This document shows, one piece after another, positions 36,564-45,792 of a stretch of 64,000 nt of DNA. Every line of letters starts with the position of its first letter. Position 1 is the stretch's first letter. Origin of the DNA: Thermomonas sp. XSG. GTDB taxonomy: Bacteria > Pseudomonadota > Gammaproteobacteria > Xanthomonadales > Xanthomonadaceae. Position numbers and translations under genes: made by a program. A model generated the notes under the pieces. That model made no database searches. It was not told the origin of the DNA and was given only the letters and a program-made list of their open reading frames with translations. The stretch spans positions 620,001 to 684,000 of the forward strand of contig NZ_CP061497.1 in assembly GCF_014678725.1 (NCBI RefSeq). Direction: 5' to 3'.

Positions 36564-39500
36564 ATGACGAAATCGGGCATGGGCCGGAGCTTCCGGCGCA
36601 TCTGGGCTGCGCTGTGCGCTCGCGGGCTGATGCTGATCCTGACGGGGCTGTTCGGTCTGATGCAGGCCGCGCCCGCGGGGGCGGCGTCACCCGGCTGCAT
36701 CGCGATCCAGGCCCATTGGGGCGGTGGCGTCGTCTTGACGTCTCCCCAAGAGGACTGGTTCGGAGGCAATGTCGTCCAAGCAGGCGAGGTCATCACCTAC
36801 GATGTCACCTCGACCGGAACCACCAACACACCGCCGGACAACTACAGCGGCTCCGGGTTTGCCCTCTACAGGAACGGCGCGGACTCAAGTCCCCCGCTTG
36901 AAGCCTATTCGTTGGCAGGAAGCGAGCTCAACCTGCATGGCACCTACACCATTCCGGCGGGTGGGCTGGCGGACTTCACGGTGTATGCCTGGACAAGCTC
37001 AATTTCCCCGACCGCGACGGTGACGGCCACCGTGACCTGCGCTGCGCCCACAACGCCCCCCACCGTTTCCGGCATCTCGCCTACCGCCGGCCCGACCAGC
37101 GGCGGCACGTCTGTCGTCATCACCGGCACCAACTTCAGCAGCGTCACCGGCGTGACCTTTGGCGCCACGCCTGCCACCGGCTTCACGGTCAACAGCAGCA
37201 CCCGGATCACCGCCACCGCGCCGGCCGGGAGCAGCGGTACGGTGGACGTGCGCGTCACCACGGCCGGCGGCACCAGCGCCACCAGCGCCGCGGACCAGTT
37301 CACCTATGTCGCCGCACCCACGGTCACAGCGATTTCGCCCGCGTCCGGCCCAACCAGCGGCGGCACCACGGTGGTCATCACCGGCACCAACCTCACCGGC
37401 GCCACCGCCGTCACCTTTGGCGGCACGGCTGCCACCAGCTTCACGGTCTACAGCGGCACCCAGATCACCGCCACCGCGCCGGCTGACGTCATCGGCACGG
37501 TGGATGTGCGCGTCACCACCGTCGGCGGCACCAGCGCCACCAGTGCGGCAGACCGGTACACCTACGCCGCCCCACCCACGGTCACAGCGATTTCGCCCGC
37601 GTCCGGCCCAACCAGCGGCGGCACCACGGTGGTCATCACCGGCACCAATCTCAACGGCGCCACCGGCGTTATCTTCGGCGGCACGTGGGCCACCAGCTTC
37701 ACGGTCAACAGCAGCACCCAGATCACCGCCACCGCGCCATCCGGCAGCGGCTTGGTGGATGTGCGCGTCACCACCGCCGGCGGCTCCAGCGCCACCAGTG
37801 CGGCGGACCAGTACACCTATATCGGCGCGCCCACGGTCACTTCGATCTCGCCCAAGGCGGGCGCGACCAGCGGCGGCACCGCCATCGACATCAACGGCAC
37901 CAACTTCACCGGCGCCACCGCCGTGACCTTCGGCGGCACGGCGGCCACCGGCTTTACCGTCATCAGCGGCACCCAGATCACCGCCACGTCGCCGGCCAAT
38001 GCCGCCGGCACGGTCGATGTCCGGGTCACGACGACTGGCGGCACCAGCGCCACCAGCGCCGCCGATCAGTTCACCTTCATTGCCCCGCTCATGGTCTCGC
38101 CGGCATCGGGCGCGCTGCCAGGCGGCACCGTAGCCACTGCCTATTCGCAAACGTTCACCGCCAGCGGCGGTACTGCGCCCTACGCCTTCAGCGCCAGCGG
38201 CACGTTGCCGACGGGTCTGACCCTGTCCGCAGGGGGCGTGCTGTCCGGCACGCCCACGGCCTCGGGCACGTTCAATTTCATGATCGAGGTGTCCGACAGC
38301 TCGGCAGCCCTCATCGGCAGTGCCCTCGCCGCGAGCACGGCCTATTCGATCACCATCACCAAAGCCTCGCAGACGATCTCGTTCGCAAATCCCGGCACGC
38401 AGCTCTTCGGCACCAGCCCCACCTTGACCGCCACGGCGACATCCGGCCTGACGGTTACCTTCACCTCGAGTACGACTGCCATCTGCACCGTGTCGGGCGC
38501 CACGTTGACGTTCATCGCGAACGGCACCTGCACGATCAATGCCGATCAGGCGGGCGATGCGGCCTACAGCTCCGCACCGACGGTGTCGCAAAGCTTCACC
38601 GTGACGCCCGCGCCTCTGACGATCACTCCCGCTGCGGCCACCGGCCTGAAGGTGGGCGCCAGCTACAGCCAGCAGAACACCGCTTCGGGCGGCACCAGCC
38701 CCTACACGTATTCGCTTTCCGCGGGCGCCTTCGTGCCCGGCACGTCGATCGACTCGGGGACGGGCACGGTCGCAGGCACGCCCACGGTCGCTGGCAGCTT
38801 CAGCTATATCGTCCGGGTCACCGACAGCCAGCCGCTGACCGCCACTACCCCGGTCACCACTGTCACCATTGCGAAGGGCGACCAGACCATCGGCTTCACT
38901 TCCACGGTGCCAGCGGCAACCGTGGGGGGCACGCCCTACGCGGTAAGCGCGAATGCAAGCTCGGGCTTGGGCGTCACCTTTGCGCTCGACGGCGCCAGTA
39001 CCGGCTGCACGCTCTCCGGCAACACCGTGACGTTCACCAGCACCGGCACCTGCACGATCAACGCGAATCAGGCCGGTGACTTCAACTGGAATGCCGCGCC
39101 GCAGGCGCAGCAGAGCTTCGCGGTGGACGCCGCCAGCGCCGTTACTGCCACTCTCGACTTCTCGCCGACGCCGCTGGGCGCCGGCGACACCGGCACGGCG
39201 ACCATCACCTTCAGCAATCCCAACGCGTCGGCCACGCCGGCCGTCGCGCCGCTGCTGGCCGGCTCTGCGTTGCTGACCCGCACCGGCGCGATCGGCGGCA
39301 GCTGCGGCGCCACCGGCGCCGATGCGGGCGCGAACGTCCAGTTCAACGCCTTCCAGATCCCGTCGGGCATCTGCACCGTGACCCTGGCCTACACGGGCGC
39401 GGTCGCCGGATCGTCCGCGGGCATGCAGCTCGGCGCCTTCACGCCGAGCGGCTACCCCACTACCCCCGCGACCGCCGGCAACGCCTTCGCTGTGCTGCCG

Positions 39501-42107
39501 ACCATCACCGGCGTCTCGCCCAATTCGGGCCCGGTCAGCCAGGTGGTGACGATCAGCGGCACCGGCTTCAGCACGACGCCGGGCAACAACAGCGTCCTTT
39601 TCGGCGGGTCGGCCGGCACGGTCACGGCGGCGAGTGCGACCTCGCTTACCGTCACCGCGCCCGCCACCGGCAGCGGCGCGGCCAGCGTGACGGTCACTGT
39701 CAATGGCCAGACCAGCACCGGCGGCGCCACCTACACATTCATCGACAAGCCGGTAGCAGCGGATATGCCCGGCGTTGCAGTGGCGTACAACAGCGGCGGC
39801 ACTGCAATCGACCTGTCGGCCTCGATCAGCGGCGGGGCGCATACCAGCATCGCCGTCGGCACCGCACCCACGCACGGGAGCACCGCCATCGTCGGCGACG
39901 TGGTGACCTACACGCCTGCGACCGGTTACTTCGGCGCGGACAGCTTCACCTACACCGCCAGCGGCCCCGGCGGTACGTCGAACGTCGCCACCGTGGGTAT
40001 CACGGTGGCAACGCCGCCCGCGCCCGTCGCGGCGGATCGCAGCGGCGTGCCGGTGCCGTTCAACAGCCCGGGCGTGGCCATCGACCTGTCGGCCTCGATC
40101 ACCGGCGTGCACACCAGCATCGCCATTGCCAGCGCACCCGCGCACGGCACGACGAGCGTGGCTGGCGACGTGGTGACCTACACCCCGGCGAACAACTACG
40201 CCGGCGCCGACAGCTTCACCTACACCGCCACCGGTCCCGGCGGCACCTCGGCACCGGCCACGGTGGGCGTGCAGGTCGCCAAGGGTGGGCAGACCATCGC
40301 GTTCGCGAACCCCGGCCCGCAGGTCTACGGCGTCAGTGCCACCCTGTCGGCCACGGCGAGCTCCGGCCTGACGGTCAGCTTCAGCTCCGCCACACCCGCG
40401 GTGTGCACGGTCACGTCCGCCGGCTCGCTGAGCCTGGTGGGCACCGGCACCTGCACCATCAACGCGAACCAGGCGGGCGATGCGTCCTACGAGCCTGCGC
40501 CGGAGGTCAGCCAGAGCTTCGTCGTGAGCGCGGCCGTACAGGTCATCACCGGCTTCGTCGCCAATCCCGCCAACCCGGTCTACGCGCCGAACGGCACCTT
40601 CAGCGTAACCGCCACGCCCGGCGCCTCCACCAGCCCGGTGGTCTTCGCCTCCACCTCGCCCGCGGTCTGCACCGTCAACGCCAGCACCGTCACCATGCTT
40701 TCCGCCGGCAACTGCAGCCTCACCGCCAATCAGGGCGGCGATGCCAACTACACCGCTGCACCCCAGGTGGCACTGGATGTGGTGATCGGTGCCGCAACCC
40801 CGGCCATCACCTGGGGCGGCGCGATCCACAAGACCGAGGGCGAGGCCGCCTTCGAGCTGCCGGAGCCGACCAGCACCAGTCCCGGTGGGTTCACCTACGC
40901 CAGCAGCAACCCCGCCGTGGCGACGGTCAGCGGGCGCACAGTGACGATCACCGGTCCCGGCGCCGCCATCCTGACCGCCACCCAGGCCGCCACCGCCAAC
41001 TACACGGCCGGCGCCGCAAGCCTGGAACTGACGGTAGGCGCGCGCCCGAACCCGACCAGCGATCCGTCCGTCGGCGAGGCCTTGCAGGCGCAGGTGGATG
41101 CCAGCCTGCGCTTCGCCCAGGCCCAGCAGGGCAATGTGCTGGATCGCCTGCGCCAGCTGCGGCATGTGGCAGGCACGCCGTCGAGCCAGAACCTGCGCTT
41201 CAACGCCACCAGCCTGAACGGCGGTCTCTCGCTGCCGTTGGGCGCGGCATCGGGCTCGCAGCAACACGGCTTCGGTGTATGGACGGCGGGCAACATCATC
41301 CTCAGCCAGCACGACGGCAGGCCAGGCCGCAACGGGTTCGACCTGCGCAGTGACGGCGTCACCCTGGGTGCGGATCGCGCGTTCGGCGACTTCGTGTTCG
41401 GCGGCGCAGTCGGCGCCGGCTGGAGCGATGCCGATTTCGCCGACGAGCGCTCCGGCCAGGACGCCACGCAGAAAGCCTTCACCGCCTACGGGCTGTGGCG
41501 CGGCGACGACCATTGGTACATGGACGGTCTGATGGGCTGGGGTCGGCTGGACTTCGACCTGAGCCGCTGGAGCACCACCGCCAATGCGCTGGCGACCGCC
41601 CGGCGCAAGGGCGACCAGCTGTTCGGCGCGTTGAGCGTGGGCTATACCCGCCAAGGCGGGTCGATGGAACTGACCGGCTACGGCCGGCTGGAAGCCAGCC
41701 GCACCACCCTGGACGCCTATCGCGAGTCCGGCCTGGGCATCTACGATCTCGCCTACCGCGAACAATCGATCGATGACAGCGCAGTCGCGCTGGGCGTGGA
41801 AGGCCGCTGGCGGATGCGCACCATCCGCCCGTACTGGTCGCTGGAGTACCGCGACGCGCTGCGCAACGGCACGGACGCCGCGATCAATTACGTGATCGCC
41901 CCCGCGGCCGGCGACTCCCTGCTCGGCCTGCGCAGCATCGCCAACCGGATGTGGACGCTGGGCGCTGGCTTCGACATGCAACTGGCCTCCGGCTGGCAGG
42001 TGTCGTTCCAGTACCGGCGCGAGCAGGCCAGCGACATGACCGGCAACAGCGTCGGCCTGCGCTTCACACTCGGCTCGCTGCAGCCGTTCGGGGCTTCGGC
42101 GCGCTGA
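36564..42107 (+). CDS. Large Ig-repeat autotransporter
   Basis: A 1847-residue surface protein. A long signal peptide (LMLILTGLFGLMQAAPAGAA) is followed by four IPT/TIG domains (about residues 166-506), a putative-Ig region, three copies of a CTINANQAGD-type repeat (about 612-682, 772-852, 1242-1322), a fifth IPT/TIG (980-1063), two cadherin-like or Ig repeats (about 1066-1235) and a C-terminal autotransporter beta-barrel (from about 1569; GFGVWTAGNIILSQ, ending SVGLRFTLGSL). The passenger is probably exported by type V secretion and may act in adhesion. ATG at 36564 lies 6 bases after GGGGA; an overlapping GTG at 36561 is less well placed. A hairpin follows at 42128. Confidence 0.88.
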   Translation: MTKSGMGRSFRRIWAALCARGLMLILTGLFGLMQAAPAGAASPGCIAIQAHWGGGVVLTSPQEDWFGGNVVQAGEVITYDVTSTGTTNTPPDNYSGSGFALYRNGADSSPPLEAYSLAGSELNLHGTYTIPAGGLADFTVYAWTSSISPTATVTATVTCAAPTTPPTVSGISPTAGPTSGGTSVVITGTNFSSVTGVTFGATPATGFTVNSSTRITATAPAGSSGTVDVRVTTAGGTSATSAADQFTYVAAPTVTAISPASGPTSGGTTVVITGTNLTGATAVTFGGTAATSFTVYSGTQITATAPADVIGTVDVRVTTVGGTSATSAADRYTYAAPPTVTAISPASGPTSGGTTVVITGTNLNGATGVIFGGTWATSFTVNSSTQITATAPSGSGLVDVRVTTAGGSSATSAADQYTYIGAPTVTSISPKAGATSGGTAIDINGTNFTGATAVTFGGTAATGFTVISGTQITATSPANAAGTVDVRVTTTGGTSATSAADQFTFIAPLMVSPASGALPGGTVATAYSQTFTASGGTAPYAFSASGTLPTGLTLSAGGVLSGTPTASGTFNFMIEVSDSSAALIGSALAASTAYSITITKASQTISFANPGTQLFGTSPTLTATATSGLTVTFTSSTTAICTVSGATLTFIANGTCTINADQAGDAAYSSAPTVSQSFTVTPAPLTITPAAATGLKVGASYSQQNTASGGTSPYTYSLSAGAFVPGTSIDSGTGTVAGTPTVAGSFSYIVRVTDSQPLTATTPVTTVTIAKGDQTIGFTSTVPAATVGGTPYAVSANASSGLGVTFALDGASTGCTLSGNTVTFTSTGTCTINANQAGDFNWNAAPQAQQSFAVDAASAVTATLDFSPTPLGAGDTGTATITFSNPNASATPAVAPLLAGSALLTRTGAIGGSCGATGADAGANVQFNAFQIPSGICTVTLAYTGAVAGSSAGMQLGAFTPSGYPTTPATAGNAFAVLPTITGVSPNSGPVSQVVTISGTGFSTTPGNNSVLFGGSAGTVTAASATSLTVTAPATGSGAASVTVTVNGQTSTGGATYTFIDKPVAADMPGVAVAYNSGGTAIDLSASISGGAHTSIAVGTAPTHGSTAIVGDVVTYTPATGYFGADSFTYTASGPGGTSNVATVGITVATPPAPVAADRSGVPVPFNSPGVAIDLSASITGVHTSIAIASAPAHGTTSVAGDVVTYTPANNYAGADSFTYTATGPGGTSAPATVGVQVAKGGQTIAFANPGPQVYGVSATLSATASSGLTVSFSSATPAVCTVTSAGSLSLVGTGTCTINANQAGDASYEPAPEVSQSFVVSAAVQVITGFVANPANPVYAPNGTFSVTATPGASTSPVVFASTSPAVCTVNASTVTMLSAGNCSLTANQGGDANYTAAPQVALDVVIGAATPAITWGGAIHKTEGEAAFELPEPTSTSPGGFTYASSNPAVATVSGRTVTITGPGAAILTATQAATANYTAGAASLELTVGARPNPTSDPSVGEALQAQVDASLRFAQAQQGNVLDRLRQLRHVAGTPSSQNLRFNATSLNGGLSLPLGAASGSQQHGFGVWTAGNIILSQHDGRPGRNGFDLRSDGVTLGADRAFGDFVFGGAVGAGWSDADFADERSGQDATQKAFTAYGLWRGDDHWYMDGLMGWGRLDFDLSRWSTTANALATARRKGDQLFGALSVGYTRQGGSMELTGYGRLEASRTTLDAYRESGLGIYDLAYREQSIDDSAVALGVEGRWRMRTIRPYWSLEYRDALRNGTDAAINYVIAPAAGDSLLGLRSIANRMWTLGAGFDMQLASGWQVSFQYRREQASDMTGNSVGLRFTLGSLQPFGASAR
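37060..38085 (+). repeat. Four tandem IPT/TIG-encoding repeats of about 258 bases
   Basis: Repeats 2 and 3 contain a 76-base identical block (37315-37390 and 37573-37648) 258 bases apart, i.e. 86 codons, so the protein repeats are in frame. Repeats 1 and 4 are more diverged. The identity suggests recent duplication or gene conversion within the passenger. Confidence 0.85.
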
Positions 42108-42127
42108 TCCGGGCGCCCATGTGATGC

Positions 42128-42157
42128 GGAAACGGCGGCCGGAGGGCCGCCGTTTCC
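42128..42157 (+). terminator. Hairpin after the autotransporter gene
   Basis: A perfect 13-bp stem (GGAAACGGCGGCC and its complement) with a GGAG loop is followed by ATTT; the T tract is short. It lies 20 bases past the stop. Confidence 0.8.
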
Positions 42158-42205
42158 ATTTGGGGGCAACCCGCTCCGGTTGCGGGGCAGCTACAGCCCG
42201 GCCCG

Positions 42206-42211
42206 TATAAT
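42206..42211 (+). promoter_or_regulatory. Consensus -10 element upstream of tesB
   Basis: A perfect TATAAT lies 8 bases before the tesB ATG, so transcription should start near or at the ATG and the mRNA would be leaderless or nearly so; there is no ribosome site between. A possible TTGCGG (42180-42185) would be 20 bases upstream, rather far. Confidence 0.55.
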
Positions 42212-42219
42212 TCCGACCC

Positions 42220-43083
42220 ATGAACGCCCCCGTCTCCGAACTGATCGAACTGCTGTCGCTGGAACGCCTGGAAGACGACCTGTTCCGCGGCCAAAGCCGC
42301 GACATCGGCACCAAATACGTGTTCGGCGGGCAGGTGCTGGGACAGGCGCTGTCGGCGGCGCAGGCCACCATGACCGAACCGCGCAACGCGCATTCACTGC
42401 ACGCCTACTTCCTCCGCGCCGGCAACATCGAGGCGCCGATCGTCTACCACGTGGACCGCACCCGCGACGGTGGCAGCTTCTCGGTGCGGCGGGTCACCGC
42501 GATCCAGCACGGCAAGGTGATCTTCTTCTGTGCCGCCTCGTTCCAGGACGAGGAGCCGGGCGCGGAGCATCAGCTGTCGATGCCGGACGTGCCCAAGCCC
42601 GAGGACCTCGAGCCCGCGCCGGCGATCCCGCCGGAGAAGCTGGCGCTGCTGCCGACCAAGGTGCAGCGCTGGCTGGACCGCGCCGGTCCGTTCGAGTTCC
42701 GCCACGTCTATCCGCGTGATGAGCTGAACCCGCCGAAGCGCCCGCCGTTCCAGCAGGTGTGGTTCCGCCTGACCGAGAAGGTGGGCGATGCGCCGGAGCT
42801 GCACCGCGCGCTGCTGGCCTACGCCAGCGACTTCCATCTGCTCGGCACCGCCACCTTCCCGCACGGCATCAGCTACTACCAGCCGAACGTGCAGATGGCG
42901 TCGCTGGACCACGCGCTGTGGTTCCACCGCAGTTTCCGCGCTGACGACTGGCTGCTGTATTCGATCGACAGCCCCAGCGCCCAGGGCGCGCGCGGGCTGG
43001 CGCGCGGCCAGGTATTCGATCGCAGCGGCCGGCTGGTCGCCAGTACCGCGCAGGAAGGCATGATCCGGGTGCTGGCGCCGTGA
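42220..43083 (+). CDS. tesB: Acyl-CoA thioesterase II
   Basis: A 287-residue double-hotdog thioesterase hydrolysing acyl-CoA to free fatty acid. The first hotdog has VFGGQVLGQALSAAQATM, the second SLDHALWFHRSFRADDWLLY, where the family's Asp/Thr/Gln-type residues sit. ATG at 42220 is 8 bases after a TATAAT box. The stop overlaps the next gene (GTGA). Confidence 0.93.
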   Translation: MNAPVSELIELLSLERLEDDLFRGQSRDIGTKYVFGGQVLGQALSAAQATMTEPRNAHSLHAYFLRAGNIEAPIVYHVDRTRDGGSFSVRRVTAIQHGKVIFFCAASFQDEEPGAEHQLSMPDVPKPEDLEPAPAIPPEKLALLPTKVQRWLDRAGPFEFRHVYPRDELNPPKRPPFQQVWFRLTEKVGDAPELHRALLAYASDFHLLGTATFPHGISYYQPNVQMASLDHALWFHRSFRADDWLLYSIDSPSAQGARGLARGQVFDRSGRLVASTAQEGMIRVLAP

Positions 43084-43883
43084 GGAAGGTCTTCTCCAGC
43101 CAGCGCCTGGAAAACGTCGAAGCCGTGGCCGAACTGCTGCGCGCCGAGGGCATCGCGGTGAAGATCGCCAACGGCCGGTCGTATCGCGGCCGCCGCCGCG
43201 GTGGCTTCAGCTACGACAGCCGCCGCATCCCCGACGACATCCCCGCGGTCTGGATCGTCCATTCCGAAGACCAGCCGCGCGGCCGCCAGCTGCTGCGCGA
43301 GATGGGCCTGCTGGAAAGCACCCGCGACCCGGCTTCGAGCTACCTGCCCAGCGGGCGCCACGGCGAGGCGGCGGGCGGCGGCTACTTCAACGCCAAGCGG
43401 GTGAAGGTGGGGCTGCTGTTGCTGATCGCCGGCGGCATCGCGCTGATCGTGTTTGCCACCCGCAAGCAGGCGCCGGACGCAATCGTCGCCGCCCCTGCCG
43501 CGCCCGCGGCCCCATCGGCGCCGCCGCCCCTGGTGCCCGAGGCGATCACCGACGTGCAGGTCCATCGCGTCGATGTCCCCACCGCGCTGGCGCAGCTGCT
43601 GGTGGCCGACACGCTGGACCGGCGCAAGCCGGCGCAGGCCTGCCTCTCGGTGGATGGCGGGGATCCGTCGGCAAAGCTGCTGCAGGCGCTGCCGACCAAG
43701 CCTGCCGCCCTGTTCCCGGCTTCGGCCTGCCCCGGCAAGGACGCGCTGGCCATCGCGGTGGACGACTACCGCACCGATGGCAGCGGCAGCGGCGAGGTGC
43801 AGCTGACGGTGGGCAGCGGCAAGCCGCGCGTGCTCGAGGTGGAACGCAACGGGACCGTCTGGCGGGTGGTGCGCCGGCGCTGA
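43080..43883 (+). CDS. DUF2007-domain membrane protein
   Basis: A 267-residue protein starting GTG at 43080 that overlaps the tesB stop. Residues 1-80 match DUF2007-type signal proteins (VFSSQRLENVEAVAELLRAE; RQLLREMGLLES), residues 108-126 are one membrane segment, and 140-267 form a periplasmic domain with a Pro/Ala-rich linker. In Xanthomonas, the same gene is often called pathogenicity-like; function is not known. A bidirectional terminator follows. Confidence 0.78.
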   Translation: MRKVFSSQRLENVEAVAELLRAEGIAVKIANGRSYRGRRRGGFSYDSRRIPDDIPAVWIVHSEDQPRGRQLLREMGLLESTRDPASSYLPSGRHGEAAGGGYFNAKRVKVGLLLLIAGGIALIVFATRKQAPDAIVAAPAAPAAPSAPPPLVPEAITDVQVHRVDVPTALAQLLVADTLDRRKPAQACLSVDGGDPSAKLLQALPTKPAALFPASACPGKDALAIAVDDYRTDGSGSGEVQLTVGSGKPRVLEVERNGTVWRVVRRR

Positions 43884-43908
43884 TACACGCGCCATCCGGC
43901 AAGACAAG

Positions 43909-43936
43909 AACGGCCCGCATCGCTGCGGGCCGTTTT
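43909..43936. terminator. Bidirectional terminator between convergent genes
   Basis: A perfect 11-bp stem AACGGCCCGCA/TGCGGGCCGTT with a TCGC loop and T-rich 3' side (TTTT) on the plus strand; on the minus strand it is followed by TTCTTGTCTTG. It lies between the DUF2007 gene and the EF-hand gene. Confidence 0.85.
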
Positions 43937-43955
43937 CATTACTGGTGCTGCCGAT

Positions 43956-44540
43956 TCAACGCTTCGGCATCTGCGCCGGATGGCCGTCGTGCGACATCCG
44001 GCCCGCCTTACCGTCGCGGCCGCGACCGCAGGCCTCGCCCATCTTGTCGAACTCGGCGCGGCTGAGCTGGCCGTTCTTGTCGGTATCGGCCTTGGCGAAA
44101 CACTCGGCGCGACGCTCGGCCATCCGCGCCTGACGGTCGGCCTTGTCGATGTAACCATCCTTGTTCACGTCCATCTGCGCGAAGCGCTGGTCCATGCCGC
44201 TCTTGCCGGCCTGCATCTCGGCGCGGCTGATGCGGCCGTCGCCATCGGTGTCCAGCGCCCGCATGCCGCCGTGCTGGCCACGCATGCCGCCCGCCTGCCC
44301 TCGCATTCCGGCGCGATGCATCGGCATTTCCGCGCGAACCAGCTTGCCGTCCTTGTCCTTGTCCAGCTGCGCGAACTTCTCCGCAAGGCGCGGGAACTTC
44401 GCGGCCTCTTCCTTGGTGATGACACCATCAGCGTTGGCGTCGGGCTTGGCCTGCATGCGCGGCGCGGCGGTCTGGGCGAACGCCAGGGTCGACACCAGCG
44501 CGGCGGCAATGGCCAGGGTCAGGATGTGCAGCTTCTTCAT
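43956..44540 (-). CDS. Five-EF-hand calcium-binding secreted protein
   Basis: A 194-residue protein with a signal peptide ([20 protein letters not shown]) and five EF-hand-type loops starting at Asp34, Asp60, Asp97, Asp124 and Asp152, e.g. [12 protein letters not shown] and [13 protein letters not shown] Met/Gly/Arg-rich stretch (about 72-94) lies between loops 2 and 3. GGAGGAG precedes the ATG at 44540. Related proteins in Xanthomonas are periplasmic; Ca-binding role inferred. Confidence 0.88.
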   Translation of the reverse strand: MKKLHILTLAIAAALVSTLAFAQTAAPRMQAKPDANADGVITKEEAAKFPRLAEKFAQLDKDKDGKLVRAEMPMHRAGMRGQAGGMRGQHGGMRALDTDGDGRISRAEMQAGKSGMDQRFAQMDVNKDGYIDKADRQARMAERRAECFAKADTDKNGQLSRAEFDKMGEACGRGRDGKAGRMSHDGHPAQMPKR

Positions 44541-44651
44541 CGGTCTTCTCCTCCCGGCACCAGCCGGGCTTGTCATGGAAAACGCTCCGCTGCCACGGCG
44601 GTTGACCGGCCATGCCTGCCCGCCGCTGAACGGCGGCGTTATCCTGCGGCC

Positions 44652-45371
44652 ATGGGCAGCGACGACGACAACCTGCGACTGTTCCACAGTGCCCCGCATC
44701 CCTGCGGCTACTGGCCGGATCGCGAAGCCCGCGACCTGGTCCTGGACCCGCGCGACGAGCGCCTGCCGAGGCTCTACCCGATGGCGCTGGCGTGGGGGTT
44801 CCGCCGCAGCGGCGACATCGTCTACCGCCCGGGCTGCAGCGGCTGCCGCGCCTGCGTGCCGGTGCGGGTGCCGGTGGCCGCCTTCGCCCCGGACCGCAGC
44901 CAGCGGCGATGCCTGGCCCGCAATGCGGATGTCGAGACGCATGTGGTCGCGCCTGCCTGCACCGACGAATACCTGGCGCTGTACCGGCGTTACCTGTCGA
45001 CCCGCCACGCCGACGGCGGCATGGACGACCACGGCGCGCTGGAGTTCGAGCAGTTCCTGATCGGCGCTTGGAACGAGAGCCGCTTTCTGGAGCTGCGCGA
45101 ACGCGGCAGCCACCGGCTGCTGGCGGTGGCGGTCACCGACCTGGCGCCGGATGCCCTGTCGGCGGTCTACACCTTCTACGACCCGGATGAGGCCGCGCGC
45201 GGACTGGGCACCCTGGGCGTACTGCGCCAGCTGGCATGGGCGGCGCGCGATGGCCGCGCCCACCTGTATCTGGGCTACTGGATCGCCGGCCACCCGAAAA
45301 TGGACTACAAGCGCCGCTTCCGTCCGCTGGAGGGGTTCGACGGCCGCGCCTGGCGCCGGCTGGAAGCCTGA
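44652..45371 (+). CDS. bpt: Aspartate/glutamate leucyltransferase
   Basis: A 239-residue Bpt, an N-end rule transferase that adds Leu to N-terminal Asp/Glu, marking proteins for ClpAP. N-terminal domain has [17 protein letters not shown] and the [12 protein letters not shown]ys motif; the C-terminal GNAT-like part has YTFYDPD and [13 protein letters not shown] at 44652 lies shortly after TATCCT, so the start may be leaderless. It converges with the hypothetical gene at 45373 (1-base gap). Confidence 0.93.
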   Translation: MGSDDDNLRLFHSAPHPCGYWPDREARDLVLDPRDERLPRLYPMALAWGFRRSGDIVYRPGCSGCRACVPVRVPVAAFAPDRSQRRCLARNADVETHVVAPACTDEYLALYRRYLSTRHADGGMDDHGALEFEQFLIGAWNESRFLELRERGSHRLLAVAVTDLAPDALSAVYTFYDPDEAARGLGTLGVLRQLAWAARDGRAHLYLGYWIAGHPKMDYKRRFRPLEGFDGRAWRRLEA

Positions 45372-45372
45372 C

Positions 45373-45717
45373 TCAGGGCTTGGGGGCCGGCTCTACCGGG
45401 CTCACCGGCGGCATCCCCGGCTCCAGCGTCACCAGGCCGGCGCGGTTGCGGTCGTAGAACCCGAACTCGGCGTCGCTGCGCACGGACACGATCATCCGCA
45501 CCATGTTGCCGGGCACCATCAACTCCAGCGCGACGGCGCGGCCATCGGGCGCACTGCCTTCCAGCGTCATCTCGATGAAAGCACCTCCCGTATCCACTTC
45601 GCGGCACTGCACGAAGGGGCCCGCAGGCCCCTCCTGCAGGTAGGGCTTGACGGCATCACCTAGCGCTTCCAGCGCCGGCGGGAAGAAGAACACGGCATAT
45701 CCGGACCATTCGCTCAT
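45373..45717 (-). CDS. Hypothetical protein, 114 residues
   Basis: A soluble-looking protein with GYAVFFFPPALEALGDAVKP at the start, alternating strands (AVALELMVPGNMVRMIVSVR) and a Pro-rich tail. No family recognised; the length and compact start suggest a real conserved protein. ATG at 45717 was chosen; the longer open frame to 47478 is a shadow of the downstream genes. Confidence 0.65.
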   Translation of the reverse strand: MSEWSGYAVFFFPPALEALGDAVKPYLQEGPAGPFVQCREVDTGGAFIEMTLEGSAPDGRAVALELMVPGNMVRMIVSVRSDAEFGFYDRNRAGLVTLEPGMPPVSPVEPAPKP

Positions 45718-45792
45718 GCCGACATCCTTGCATACCCCCGGTGATGAGGGGATGCGCTTCGCCCCGCGCGCCGGCCATGCGATCCTGTGCGG

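Noticed and set aside
37060..38085. CRISPR-like repeat array
   Set aside because: The repeats are long (258 bases), in frame and encode IPT domains; there are no short spacers.
36999..42386. 1795-residue minus-strand reading frame antisense to the autotransporter
   Set aside because: Composition (Gly/Ala/Arg-rich runs such as GGRRGGGD) is that of a GC-rich antisense shadow; the plus strand has a signal peptide, IPT domains and a beta-barrel.
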